DNA from: a virus | Direction: 5' to 3' (one strand) | DNA: 20,553 nt | IMG/VR virus record: IMGVR_UViG_3300009184_000274 | Location: 1-20,553 of that record | Shown: positions 14,119-19,495 of the stretch, piece after piece | Position numbering within the stretch: the stretch's first letter is position 1 | Layout: each line of letters starts with the position of its first letter | Notes under the pieces: model-generated | Database searches by the model: none | What the model saw: the letters and a program-made list of their open reading frames with translations, nothing else | What the model was told of the DNA's origin: nothing | Position numbers and translations under genes: made by a program

Positions 14119-14836
14119 TCAAGAAACATTATCTATCGGTTGGTGTGACAACGGTATGGTGGATGGCAAGTTTGCCGAAGGCATCATGTACACCACGGTG
14201 ACTGCACCTACTCACAAGATGGCAATTAACAATGCCTTGCGAGTACAAGGTAATCAGATTGGCAGGCAACGCCAAGCCCTGCTTGACATGTGGTATGACA
14301 AAGTAAAGACAGACTGGTTGTTATGGGTTGACTCCGACATCGTACTTACGACAGAAGTTCTTGGCATGCTATGGAAGATAGCCGATAAGAATACAAAGCC
14401 AGTTGTATGCGGTACTTACTTTATCTCTAAACAGATGGAGTCATCACTCATGCAACCTATGCCTGCTTTGTTTACTGAGGTAAGTGAATTTGAAATTAGA
14501 TACCTTCACCCTTTACCTAAGGATGAAGTAGTAAAGGTTGATTGTGCAGGCTTGGGTCTTACCCTTATGCACCGTAGCGTTGTACCTAAGTTGCGGGCTG
14601 TATCACCTGACTACTCTGTCTTTGCTGAGAAGGAAGGGTTGGGAGATAAGTTTGTTGGCGAGGACATTGTGTTCTTCCGCAACCTAAAGAAGGCGGGCGT
14701 TGATGTGTATGCACACACAGGTGCCATTGTTAAACACATGAAGCGCTTTGCCTATGATGAGAATTTCTATGCGTTGTATTGGCAAGCAGCAGCAGTAGCA
14801 GAGAGGCAGACAAATGGTGACACAACAAAAGAGTAA
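14105..14836 (+). CDS. GT-A family glycosyltransferase
   Basis: 243 residues starting at 14105 (MANSNQET), six bases after GGAG. WLLWVDSDIVL at 71-81 provides the DxD metal and nucleotide-sugar motif (Asp76, Asp78) at the end of a Rossmann-like strand. GEDIVFFRNLKKAG at 185-198 gives the acidic general-base pair typical of GT2-like inverting enzymes, and His204/His211 follow as in many GT-A proteins. NNALRVQGNQIGRQRQALLD at 42-61 resembles the acceptor-side helix. It is encoded among replication enzymes rather than tail genes. Substrates could be modified phage DNA bases, host cell-wall or surface sugars, or a protein; the sequence does not say which. Confidence 0.8.
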   Translation: MANSNQETLSIGWCDNGMVDGKFAEGIMYTTVTAPTHKMAINNALRVQGNQIGRQRQALLDMWYDKVKTDWLLWVDSDIVLTTEVLGMLWKIADKNTKPVVCGTYFISKQMESSLMQPMPALFTEVSEFEIRYLHPLPKDEVVKVDCAGLGLTLMHRSVVPKLRAVSPDYSVFAEKEGLGDKFVGEDIVFFRNLKKAGVDVYAHTGAIVKHMKRFAYDENFYALYWQAAAVAERQTNGDTTKE

Positions 14837-15179
14837 CAAGCGTAGAGGCGCAGCCTTTGAGATTGACTTGGCTGATTGGTTTGTTGAAGGCGAGTATGAT
14901 GCTCAACGCTTACCTCGTGCTGGTCGCAATGACATAGGCGATGTCTTTCTTAAGACAGTAAATGATTCGTATGTGATTGAGGCAAAGGCACCACGGCGTG
15001 ACGGCAAGATAGATTTATCTGGCTGGATTCGTGAGGCTCAACTTGAAGCAGAGAACTATCGGATTGCTAAGAAGTTACGGATAGCACCGACCGCTTTAGT
15101 TATTATCAAGGCATCTAACAAGGGTATTGAGGAGGCTTATGTAGTTCAAAGGCTTAGTGATGCTCTTGCAAAACTCTAA
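14814..15179 (+). CDS. Holliday-junction-resolvase-like PD-(D/E)XK nuclease
   Basis: 121 residues overlapping the glycosyltransferase end by 23 bases. RRGAAFEIDLADWF at 10-23 contains Glu16. RAGRNDIGDVFL at 35-46 contains Asp40 and Asp43. VIEAKA at 54-59 gives the Glu56-x-Lys58 pair. This GxxFE...DigD...ExK order is that of archaeal Hjc-type and related phage resolvase nucleases of the restriction-endonuclease fold. It probably resolves branched replication or recombination intermediates. A generic VRR-NUC-like nuclease is the alternative. The copy of the recurrent element at 14949 lies in its FLKTVND codons. Confidence 0.8.
   Translation: MVTQQKSNKRRGAAFEIDLADWFVEGEYDAQRLPRAGRNDIGDVFLKTVNDSYVIEAKAPRRDGKIDLSGWIREAQLEAENYRIAKKLRIAPTALVIIKASNKGIEEAYVVQRLSDALAKL
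14949..14958 (-). promoter_or_regulatory. CTTAAGACAG element in resolvase gene
   Basis: Identical to the core plus AG of the minus-operon copies but in the plus-strand resolvase gene, where it encodes Leu-Lys-Thr-Val. No gene start follows it. Confidence 0.25.
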
Positions 15180-15537
15180 GCATGACCTTGGCAAGGTGCT
15201 TGAACACTATGGCTTTGACCTACCTCAAGGTAAGCGTGGTTGGGTAACAGTACGGTGCGCTTTCCATGGCGACAGAGTAAAGTCTGCTCGTCTTAATACA
15301 GAAAACGGTGGGTTCCGTTGCTTTGGTTGCGACATGGCAGGTGATGTGTACTCAATTATTATGAAGAAAGAAGGGGTTACTTTCAATGAGGCTAAGCAAA
15401 TCGCAGAGAGAATTACTGGCGAGAGCAACGGAGAACTACGCACAAAACATAGCGGAGATTCTTCCGTATCTACAGAGTCGCGGTATAACAGAGGAGACGG
15501 CGCGTACCTTTCACCTCGGCTTCGTAAGCAATCCTGA
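15160..15537 (+). CDS. DNA primase zinc-finger protein (CHC2 type)
   Basis: About 125 residues from the ATG at 15160 (AAAGG seven bases upstream); a GTG at 15157 would add one residue. Numbering from the GTG, the zinc ribbon is Cys34, His37, Cys55 and Cys58 (VRCAFHGDR, then FRCFGCDMAGDVYSII), followed by MKKEGVTFNEAKQIAERITG, the standard helix that ends the CHC2 domain of DnaG and T7-type primases. The last ~35 residues lie over the next gene in another frame and look unlike conserved primase sequence. The zinc domain recognises the template trinucleotide for RNA primer synthesis. The catalytic TOPRIM part is in the overlapping gene. Confidence 0.85.
   Translation: MLLQNSKHDLGKVLEHYGFDLPQGKRGWVTVRCAFHGDRVKSARLNTENGGFRCFGCDMAGDVYSIIMKKEGVTFNEAKQIAERITGESNGELRTKHSGDSSVSTESRYNRGDGAYLSPRLRKQS
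15290..15299 (+). promoter_or_regulatory. GTCTTAATAC in primase zinc-finger gene
   Basis: Same ten bases as the copies at 5859 and 17655 but inside Arg-Leu-Asn-Thr codons with no start nearby, so possibly codon-driven background. Confidence 0.2.
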
Positions 15538-16006
15538 GGTTGGACATGAACCCTATGTCGGGAAACTTAGTATCCCTTACATCACTCCTGCTGGTGCTAT
15601 TGACATACGCTTTCGTTCACTTGGTATAGATACAGCAGGACCGAAATATCTGTCACGACCAGGTGCATCAACCCACATCTATAACATCAACGCACTCAAC
15701 AGAGATGACGATGCATTGATTGTATGTGAAGGTGAATTAGATACTGTTGTTGCTACACAAGCAGGGTTCACAGCAGTTGGATTGCCAGGGGCTAACAACT
15801 GGAAACCTTTTTACTCTCGTGTTCTTGCTGACTGGGATAAAGTTATCTTGCTATGTGATGGTGACAATGCAGGCAGAGAGATGGCTAAGAACTTAAGTCG
15901 TGAACTAGACAATGTGTTTCCTGTGTTCATGCCCGAAGGTCAAGATGTAAATGATGTATACTTACAAGAGGGTGCAGAAGGATTACGCAGACGAGTAGGG
16001 GTATAA
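15386..16006 (+). CDS. DNA primase TOPRIM protein
   Basis: 206 residues. ILPYLQSRGITEETARTFHLGFV at 25-47 is the classic segment before a primase TOPRIM core. CEGELDT at 114-120 carries the metal-binding Glu115, VILLCDGDNAGREMA at 153-167 carries Asp158 and Asp160, and KYLSRPGASTHIYN matches the substrate loop. The frame is offset by one base from the zinc-finger gene and overlaps it by 152 bases. The frame is closed upstream by TGA at 15362. The ATG at 15386 has AGAAGGGG nine bases before it, so independent initiation is supported. The two polypeptides should form a split primase, unless a frameshift fuses them. Confidence 0.85.
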   Translation: MRLSKSQRELLARATENYAQNIAEILPYLQSRGITEETARTFHLGFVSNPEVGHEPYVGKLSIPYITPAGAIDIRFRSLGIDTAGPKYLSRPGASTHIYNINALNRDDDALIVCEGELDTVVATQAGFTAVGLPGANNWKPFYSRVLADWDKVILLCDGDNAGREMAKNLSRELDNVFPVFMPEGQDVNDVYLQEGAEGLRRRVGV

Positions 16007-16462
16007 GTGGAACCAATTCGCCAAGTTCACGGTGATGGTATACGAGAACAGGTGATGGCTACTAAACTGTCAGAGATTTATCCTTGGAAGTTTTATGACA
16101 CGCCACGCTTTTACTTTACCGATTTCCACATCACTAAACTGCATGACCATGGGCGAGAGAACTACATTGGTGACCTTGAATTAAAGTGGCTTAAGTCAGA
16201 TAGTTCTAAGCCAGCCATCTTTCCTTTTAATAAACTACAACAGATGTTAATAGCACCACCATACACAGATGGTGTTGATTGCTTTCATCGTATCTGCTTT
16301 CGTTTCTCTGATGGCTTGTTAATTATTCCAGCGCGTGAACTTGGTAGTCTCATACCAGTCTTTCATACCCGTTGGGATACACAAGAGCGAGACTTAGTTG
16401 TGTTCGTGCATGCATCAGATTATCCACAATACTGGGTTCCCCAAATTGTAAATGAGGAATAA
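16007..16462 (+). CDS. Conserved-looking hypothetical protein
   Basis: 151 residues from a GTG right after the primase stop, with AGGGGT upstream. No membrane segment and only two cysteines. The sequence is alpha/beta with notable aromatic and His content: KFYDTPRFYFTDFHITKLHDHGRENYIGDLELKW, GVDCFHRICFRFSDGLLIIPA, HTRWDTQERDLVVFVHASDYPQYW. I do not recognise the family. Its place between primase and the sigma-like protein, and its one-base overlap with the latter, make it part of the early DNA/transcription operon. Confidence 0.65.
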   Translation: MEPIRQVHGDGIREQVMATKLSEIYPWKFYDTPRFYFTDFHITKLHDHGRENYIGDLELKWLKSDSSKPAIFPFNKLQQMLIAPPYTDGVDCFHRICFRFSDGLLIIPARELGSLIPVFHTRWDTQERDLVVFVHASDYPQYWVPQIVNEE

Positions 16463-17112
16463 TGACAGAAAAAGAATTACTATGGGAAACTGTATACAAG
16501 TGTGCTCGCCTGAGTGCATCTCGTTGTGTTCGTATCCATAACAATCTTGTTACAGCAGATGATGTATACCAACACCTTAACCTTTGGGCAGTAGAACATT
16601 GGCACAAGATTGAGGAGTGGGAGTCGCAGGATTCTCTTATCTTTAAACTCAAGCGCACATTTAATAACGAGTCACAGAAGTTTGCCGCTAAAGAGAGAGC
16701 ACACCGCACAAAATCTACGCCAACGGATTCTTTCTATTACACACATGAGATTCTTCAAGAGTTATTGAAAGATGTATGGGAGTACACCAACTGGGTTGAG
16801 TCTACTGTGCACCGCGATGGTGAGTTCATTAGTAAGAGCAGTAAACCTAGCGAAGGATTCAATCGTGAGGCTATGCTAAGTGATGTGTCTTTCGGTCTTA
16901 AGAAAGTACCAGAGCAAGATAGAATTTTATTGAAGCGCAGATTTGCAGAAGGTGGCACGGACATAGATGCCCTTGCCCTTGAGTATTCCATTAGCGATGA
17001 GGCTATGCGTAAGCGTGTCTCTCGTGCACTTACTAAGTTGCAAGAGCGTGTCGGTGGTGAGCAACCTCAATGGAATAACCGTAGATATAAAAAAGTAGAT
17101 AAGGAACAGTAA
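16462..17112 (+). CDS. Sigma-70-like transcription factor
   Basis: 216 residues; TAATG overlap with the previous stop and GAGGA upstream. Residues 5-80 (LLWETVYKCARLSASRCVRIHNNLVTADDVYQHLNLWAVEHW in outline, then SLIFKLKRTFNNESQKFAAKERAHR) follow the order of a sigma region 2 helix bundle, loosely. Residues 149-196 (VPEQDRILLKRRFAEGGTDIDALALEYSISDEAMRKRVSRALTKLQERVG) fit sigma region 4: a helix, the ALEYSIS turn-helix, and the recognition helix MRKRVSRALTKLQ. Together this suggests a small ECF-like sigma factor redirecting host RNA polymerase. A stand-alone helix-turn-helix regulator is the alternative, as region 2 is weakly matched. Confidence 0.65.
   Translation: MTEKELLWETVYKCARLSASRCVRIHNNLVTADDVYQHLNLWAVEHWHKIEEWESQDSLIFKLKRTFNNESQKFAAKERAHRTKSTPTDSFYYTHEILQELLKDVWEYTNWVESTVHRDGEFISKSSKPSEGFNREAMLSDVSFGLKKVPEQDRILLKRRFAEGGTDIDALALEYSISDEAMRKRVSRALTKLQERVGGEQPQWNNRRYKKVDKEQ
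16895..16902 (+). promoter_or_regulatory. GTCTTAAG in sigma-like gene
   Basis: Lies in Gly-Leu-Lys-Lys codons at the start of the region 4-like domain; probably coding background. Confidence 0.2.
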
Positions 17113-17651
17113 TGATAATTGGATTAAGTGGATATGCACAATCAGGCAAAGATGCAACGGCTAACTTGTTGTGTCTTAATTACGAATACGAACGGCGTGC
17201 ATTTGCTGACCCAATTCGTACTGGTATCTATCGCCTCAACCCTTGGGTCTCTGCATCCAATCGCGTTGCTGAATTAGTAGATGAGTATGGTTGGGATACA
17301 GCAAAGCATAACCCTGAGGTGCGCCGTCTGATGCAGGTGTTTGGTACTGAGGTAGGTCGCAAGATGTTTGGCGATAACTTCTGGATTAAGACAGCACTCA
17401 AAGATTTAGTTGGTACTGAACGCATTGTTATTAGTGATGTTCGTTATCCTAATGAGGCTGATGCAATCAAAGCGTTGGGCGGTACCATGTGGCGTATCAA
17501 CAGACACAACCATCCCGCAGTTAATGGTCATGCATCTGAGCATGCGATGGATATGTATATGTTTAATCATGTTATCTATAACGATGGAACACTTGATGAC
17601 TTAAGTGATGAAGTGTTCATGCTTGCTAAAGAACTTGACTTAGATAAATAA
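17112..17651 (+). CDS. Deoxynucleoside monophosphate kinase-like protein
   Basis: 179 residues with AAGGA before the ATG, overlapping the previous stop by one base. GYAQSGKDATA at 7-17 is a P-loop with Lys13, the glycine-rich loop of phage T4 gp1-type deoxynucleotide kinases. FADPIR at 36-41, GRKMFGDNFWIKTALKDL and RIVISDVRYPNEADAIKALGG at 104-124 give the substrate, LID and Walker-B-like regions of that family. The enzyme phosphorylates dNMPs to dNDPs for phage DNA synthesis. It is the last plus-strand gene of the replication operon, just before the convergent terminator, a position consistent with nucleotide supply. Confidence 0.85.
   Translation: MIIGLSGYAQSGKDATANLLCLNYEYERRAFADPIRTGIYRLNPWVSASNRVAELVDEYGWDTAKHNPEVRRLMQVFGTEVGRKMFGDNFWIKTALKDLVGTERIVISDVRYPNEADAIKALGGTMWRINRHNHPAVNGHASEHAMDMYMFNHVIYNDGTLDDLSDEVFMLAKELDLDK
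17173..17180 (+). promoter_or_regulatory. GTCTTAAT in dNMP kinase gene
   Basis: Followed by TAC, inside Cys-Leu-Asn-Tyr codons; no start nearby, likely background. Confidence 0.2.
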
Positions 17652-17654
17652 ACT

Positions 17655-17664
17655 GTCTTAATAC
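17655..17664 (+). promoter_or_regulatory. GTCTTAATAC element at the convergent junction
   Basis: Lies three bases after the kinase stop codon and six bases before the terminator stem, in non-coding DNA where codon use cannot explain it. Confidence 0.45.
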
Positions 17665-17670
17665 ATAGAG

Positions 17671-17710
17671 AAACCCACCAGAGACAGGAGAGTATCTGAT
17701 GGGTTTTTCT
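17671..17710 (+). terminator. Convergent hairpin terminator
   Basis: AAACCCACCAGA (17671-17682) pairs with TCTGATGGGTTT (17695-17706) with one mismatch around a 12-base loop, followed by further T residues. The minus strand also ends the stem with TTTCTCT, so it can serve both operons. The loop GACAGGAGAGTA includes the ACAGGAG sequence that joins the recurrent element to start sites elsewhere. Confidence 0.85.
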
Positions 17711-17763
17711 ATGCCCATCAACCCTATGCGCTTCCCCTACACATGGGCTGATGAACAGTCGTA

Positions 17764-18114
17764 CTATAAACCTGCATGCGTTGGGTCTGCAACTTCTATA
17801 CCCAACTCCTTACGAATCTTGGCTCGCATTGGTGGTGTTGTACCACCCCATACTCCCCATCTTTCTGAGGCTATGCCCCACTCAAGACATGCTTCCATGG
17901 CTGGGCAGTCGGTACACATGCGGGTGAACATGCGCTCCTCATCGGCGCTGAATAGTTCCTTGGCTGGGTAAAACACCTCGGTATCTACGCCTTCGCATAC
18001 TGCACCCTTAAACAAACTTGGGTTGTATCTTAAGATATACTGTATGAGACCACGCTTACGATTGTTGCGTGGATTGGTGGTCTTTCTAAGTAACTTGTGG
18101 TATTTAATTTCCAT
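17764..18114 (-). CDS. whiB: WhiB-family Fe-S transcriptional regulator
   Basis: 116 residues. Cys40 (GAVCEGVDTEVFYP), Cys67-x-x-Cys70 and Cys76 (MCTDCPAMEACLEW) are the four cluster ligands, and ERWGVWGGTTPPMR at 84-97 is the WhiB GVWGG turn with its following basic residues. WhiB proteins carry a 4Fe-4S cluster and bind sigma region 4 to redirect transcription, and they occur only in actinobacteria and their phages. In mycobacteriophage TM4 such a protein affects septation and superinfection. A basic 30-residue N-terminal extension is unusual. The ATG follows an element copy directly (GTATTAAGACATG), and its only ribosome binding site candidate, AAGGG, is 13 bases upstream. A 12-base palindrome TATCTTAAGATA lies in its 5' third. 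Confidence 0.9.
   Translation of the reverse strand: MEIKYHKLLRKTTNPRNNRKRGLIQYILRYNPSLFKGAVCEGVDTEVFYPAKELFSADEERMFTRMCTDCPAMEACLEWGIASERWGVWGGTTPPMRAKIRKELGIEVADPTHAGL
18027..18036. promoter_or_regulatory. ATCTTAAGAT palindrome in whiB
   Basis: Extends to a perfect 12-base palindrome TATCTTAAGATA (18026-18037) and shares the CTTAAG core of the recurrent element while differing at the outer base. It lies about 80 bases into whiB, within Ile-Leu-Arg-Tyr codons. Confidence 0.3.
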
Positions 18115-18124
18115 GTCTTAATAC
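18115..18124 (+). promoter_or_regulatory. GTCTTAATAC element touching the whiB start
   Basis: On the gene strand it reads GTATTAAGAC and ends at the base before the whiB ATG, overlapping the transglycosylase stop codon. A factor bound here would cover the translation start. Confidence 0.5.
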
Positions 18125-18564
18125 CAACCCTTGGCTAACCAATGAGCGTATGCTCTACATACTCCGCCTGTTTTTCCATAGTGTCTATCTATGTAAAGCA
18201 AGCCAGCATCTACTTGGTGGTAACCATTAGGGGTTGGTTTTATTTTTAGAATTTTCCATGTCTTAAGTTGTAACTGTGCTATACCTGAGGCACCACTTGA
18301 TTTATTGACAGCCTTCGGTCGCCAGTTAGATTCCTTTGTCCACAATTCATAAAGGCAAGGGTACTGTTCAAGTTTATCTTGCTTGGCAAGTTGGTCTATG
18401 GCATAGCGTTGGTAATCGTTCTGATAGTAAGCAACTAACCTGCCATGTGGTGGCATGATTACCTCCTGAACTGGTGTCTTAAGAACGAATAACAATCCGA
18501 ATACTATGGTCGTTACAATCCACAGTCGGGCATGAGGGTGTATCAGTCGGGTGAAGTTAGGCAT
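18118..18564 (-). CDS. Membrane-anchored lytic transglycosylase-like protein
   Basis: 148 residues. Residues 13-29 (RLWIVTTIVFGLLFVLK) form one membrane helix. Residues 70-148 match a lysozyme-like/SLT fold: CLYELWTKESNWRPKAVNKSSGASGIAQLQ, where Glu78 is the expected catalytic acid and SSGASGIAQL the signature loop, then NGYHQVDAGLLYIDRHYG and AYAHWLAKGWY. Such enzymes cleave the glycan strand of peptidoglycan. Cys70 and Cys136 could pair outside the cell. The 18564 start has GAAGGAA upstream, but an internal ATG at 18456 (Met37) follows AGGAGG by five bases and an element copy by about 20, giving a 112-residue form without the anchor. It lies outside the lysis cassette. Confidence 0.8.
   Translation of the reverse strand: MPNFTRLIHPHARLWIVTTIVFGLLFVLKTPVQEVIMPPHGRLVAYYQNDYQRYAIDQLAKQDKLEQYPCLYELWTKESNWRPKAVNKSSGASGIAQLQLKTWKILKIKPTPNGYHQVDAGLLYIDRHYGKTGGVCRAYAHWLAKGWY
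18260..18267 (+). promoter_or_regulatory. GTCTTAAG in the transglycosylase gene
   Basis: On the gene strand CTTAAGAC encodes Leu-Lys-Thr-Trp. Together with flanks it shares 14 bases, TTTCCATGTCTTAA, with the copy at the whiB start (18108-18121 and 18253-18266). Confidence 0.35.
18476..18483 (+). promoter_or_regulatory. Element before an internal AGGAGG-ATG
   Basis: On the gene strand this is CTTAAGAC, then CAGTTC, then AGGAGG and ATG at 18456. The same motif-RBS-start order as at true gene starts here occurs inside the transglycosylase frame (Val-Leu-Lys-Thr-Pro). Confidence 0.45.
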
Positions 18565-18736
18565 TGGCTTCTAGTTCCTTCTCTGCTCGGTCATGCAAGT
18601 ATGTATCTATTGCTCGTTCTTCTTGTTCTAGTTGTGACTTAAGACACACATCACATTTCTCATACATATAGTGCATGGTGCGTGGGTTCTTAACTACTGC
18701 GCCACAACCTAAGCATTGAATCATAAAGGTAGTCAT
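18557..18736 (-). CDS. 59-residue Cys4 zinc-ribbon microprotein
   Basis: The ATG overlaps the upstream stop (TGATG) and has AAAGGAG eight bases before it. Cys8-x-x-Cys11 (MIQCLGCGAVV) and Cys28-x-x-Cys31 (YEKCDVCLKSQ) form a compact zinc ribbon. The C-terminal half is an acidic helix (LEQEERAIDTYLHDRAEKELEANA). The 3' end overlaps the transglycosylase start by eight bases. The family is not identifiable beyond 'two CxxC zinc ribbon'. A regulatory or host-protein-binding role would be typical of such early phage microproteins. Confidence 0.75.
   Translation of the reverse strand: MTTFMIQCLGCGAVVKNPRTMHYMYEKCDVCLKSQLEQEERAIDTYLHDRAEKELEANA
18638..18645 (-). promoter_or_regulatory. CTTAAGAC element in the zinc-ribbon gene
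   Basis: On the gene strand this copy is GTCTTAAGTCAC, the opposite orientation to most neighbours, within Cys-Leu-Lys-Ser codons. Confidence 0.3.
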
Positions 18737-18990
18737 CAGTACTGCTCCTTTACTTCCACTTTGGTGTGTGCCTTGGCAAAGTCCAGCGTGTGATACAACC
18801 TGTTGTTCTCATCATCATCAGCCCAGTCGGGTGAAGATACAAAGCGTGCCTCACTATCAAGCCATGTTGTTTCGTACCCATCATGGCTATCCCAATGCAA
18901 GATAACTCTATACTCCACACCATCACGAATAAAGGTTATGTCTTTATCGTATGCTGTTTCTGTCTTAAGTACTGCTCCTACCTCTATCAT
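18736..18990 (-). CDS. Small hypothetical protein
   Basis: 84 residues; ATG preceded by ACAGGAGACAGAC, part of a variant of the recurrent element (CTAAAGACAGGAG). An acidic, soluble protein with an aromatic-rich core (FIRDGVEYRVILHWDSHDGYETTWLDSEARF) and a polar C-terminus. The N-terminal MIEVGAVLKTETAYDK includes the LKT triplet because an element copy lies inside the gene 18 bases after the start. Not recognised. Overlaps its neighbours by 4 bases and 1 base. Confidence 0.65.
   Translation of the reverse strand: MIEVGAVLKTETAYDKDITFIRDGVEYRVILHWDSHDGYETTWLDSEARFVSSPDWADDDENNRLYHTLDFAKAHTKVEVKEQY
18962..18972 (+). promoter_or_regulatory. GTCTTAAGTAC element just inside a gene
   Basis: Part of a 15-base sequence CTGTCTTAAGTACTG (18960-18974) that recurs exactly at 19506-19520. 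Here it lies 18-28 bases downstream of the start at 18990 rather than upstream. Confidence 0.5.
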
Positions 18991-19253
18991 TGTCTGTCTC
19001 CTGTCTTTAGTTTGTTTTCGTACTGCACCATTATGTCATGCCAAAAATCAAAGTCTTTGTTATTGGTCGTGGCGTTGCGTTGTTCTCTTGCCCGTCTTGC
19101 TAAGGCGCGAGCCGTTATCTGTGATGGTAGGCAAGGCACACAGTACGGATAGTTGTTACCCGCTTCTTCTTGTACCTGCCCTTGACTATCTGCCCATGCG
19201 GTGTCATCTTCATCAAGATTACCTTGACATTTGTGACATGAATACTCAGCCAT
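18987..19253 (-). CDS. 88-residue zinc-ribbon protein
   Basis: Cys6-x-x-Cys9 (EYSCHKCQGN) and Cys38-x-x-Cys41 (YPYCVPCLPS) are spaced as in a zinc ribbon. The middle is acidic (LDEDDTAWADSQGQVQEEAGN) and the C-terminal half is a basic helix (ITARALARRAREQRNA) then FDFWHDIMVQYENKLKTGDRQ. The ATG follows GAAGG and an element copy. The last residues KLKTGDRQ arise from an element variant before the next gene. Function unknown; basic helix plus zinc site could bind nucleic acid. Confidence 0.7.
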   Translation of the reverse strand: MAEYSCHKCQGNLDEDDTAWADSQGQVQEEAGNNYPYCVPCLPSQITARALARRAREQRNATTNNKDFDFWHDIMVQYENKLKTGDRQ

Positions 19254-19495
19254 TAGTTACCTTCTGTCTTAAGTAACAATTCATTTTGTTTATCTAAAAA
19301 GTTACTTAATGCTTCGGTAATTTCTTCTTCTCTGCCGATGAACTCACCATCACCTGCATATCCATACTCCCACTCGCGGGTTTCTGTATTGTAAATAGAG
19401 CCTTTGTTAAAGACTTGTTCCTCTGTGTCTATGTCTATGTTCCAACGATTTGTTTCTTCGTCAAAGACAATCGCATAGTGGTATCGTCTACTCAT
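19253..19495 (-). CDS. Small acidic hypothetical protein
   Basis: 80 residues. MSRRYHYAIVFDEETNRWNIDIDTEEQVFNKGSIYN starts as a beta-rich segment, then EWEYGYAGDGEFIGREEEITEALSNFLDKQNELLLKTEGN is acidic and helical. No cysteines, membrane segment or known motif. ATG is preceded by GGAGAAGAAC and an element copy 13-23 bases upstream. It ends LLLKTEGN through the next element. Not recognised. Confidence 0.65.
   Translation of the reverse strand: MSRRYHYAIVFDEETNRWNIDIDTEEQVFNKGSIYNTETREWEYGYAGDGEFIGREEEITEALSNFLDKQNELLLKTEGN
19266..19273 (+). promoter_or_regulatory. Element before the 19253 gene
   Basis: On the gene strand: TTACTTAAGACAG, then AAGG and ATG at 19253. It overlaps the last codons of the upstream gene (Leu-Lys-Thr-Glu). 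Confidence 0.6.

Noticed and set aside
12496-17180. Copies of the recurrent element inside plus-strand replication genes as functional sites
   Set aside because: They fall in phase with common Leu CTT and Lys AAG or Asn AAT codons and are not next to starts, so codon use can explain them; kept only as low-confidence entries.
17699-17971. Plus-strand frame of 90 residues with a GGAG nine bases before its ATG, antisense to whiB
   Set aside because: It lies mostly over the unambiguous WhiB gene and its start is within the terminator hairpin; the encoded sequence has no recognisable features.
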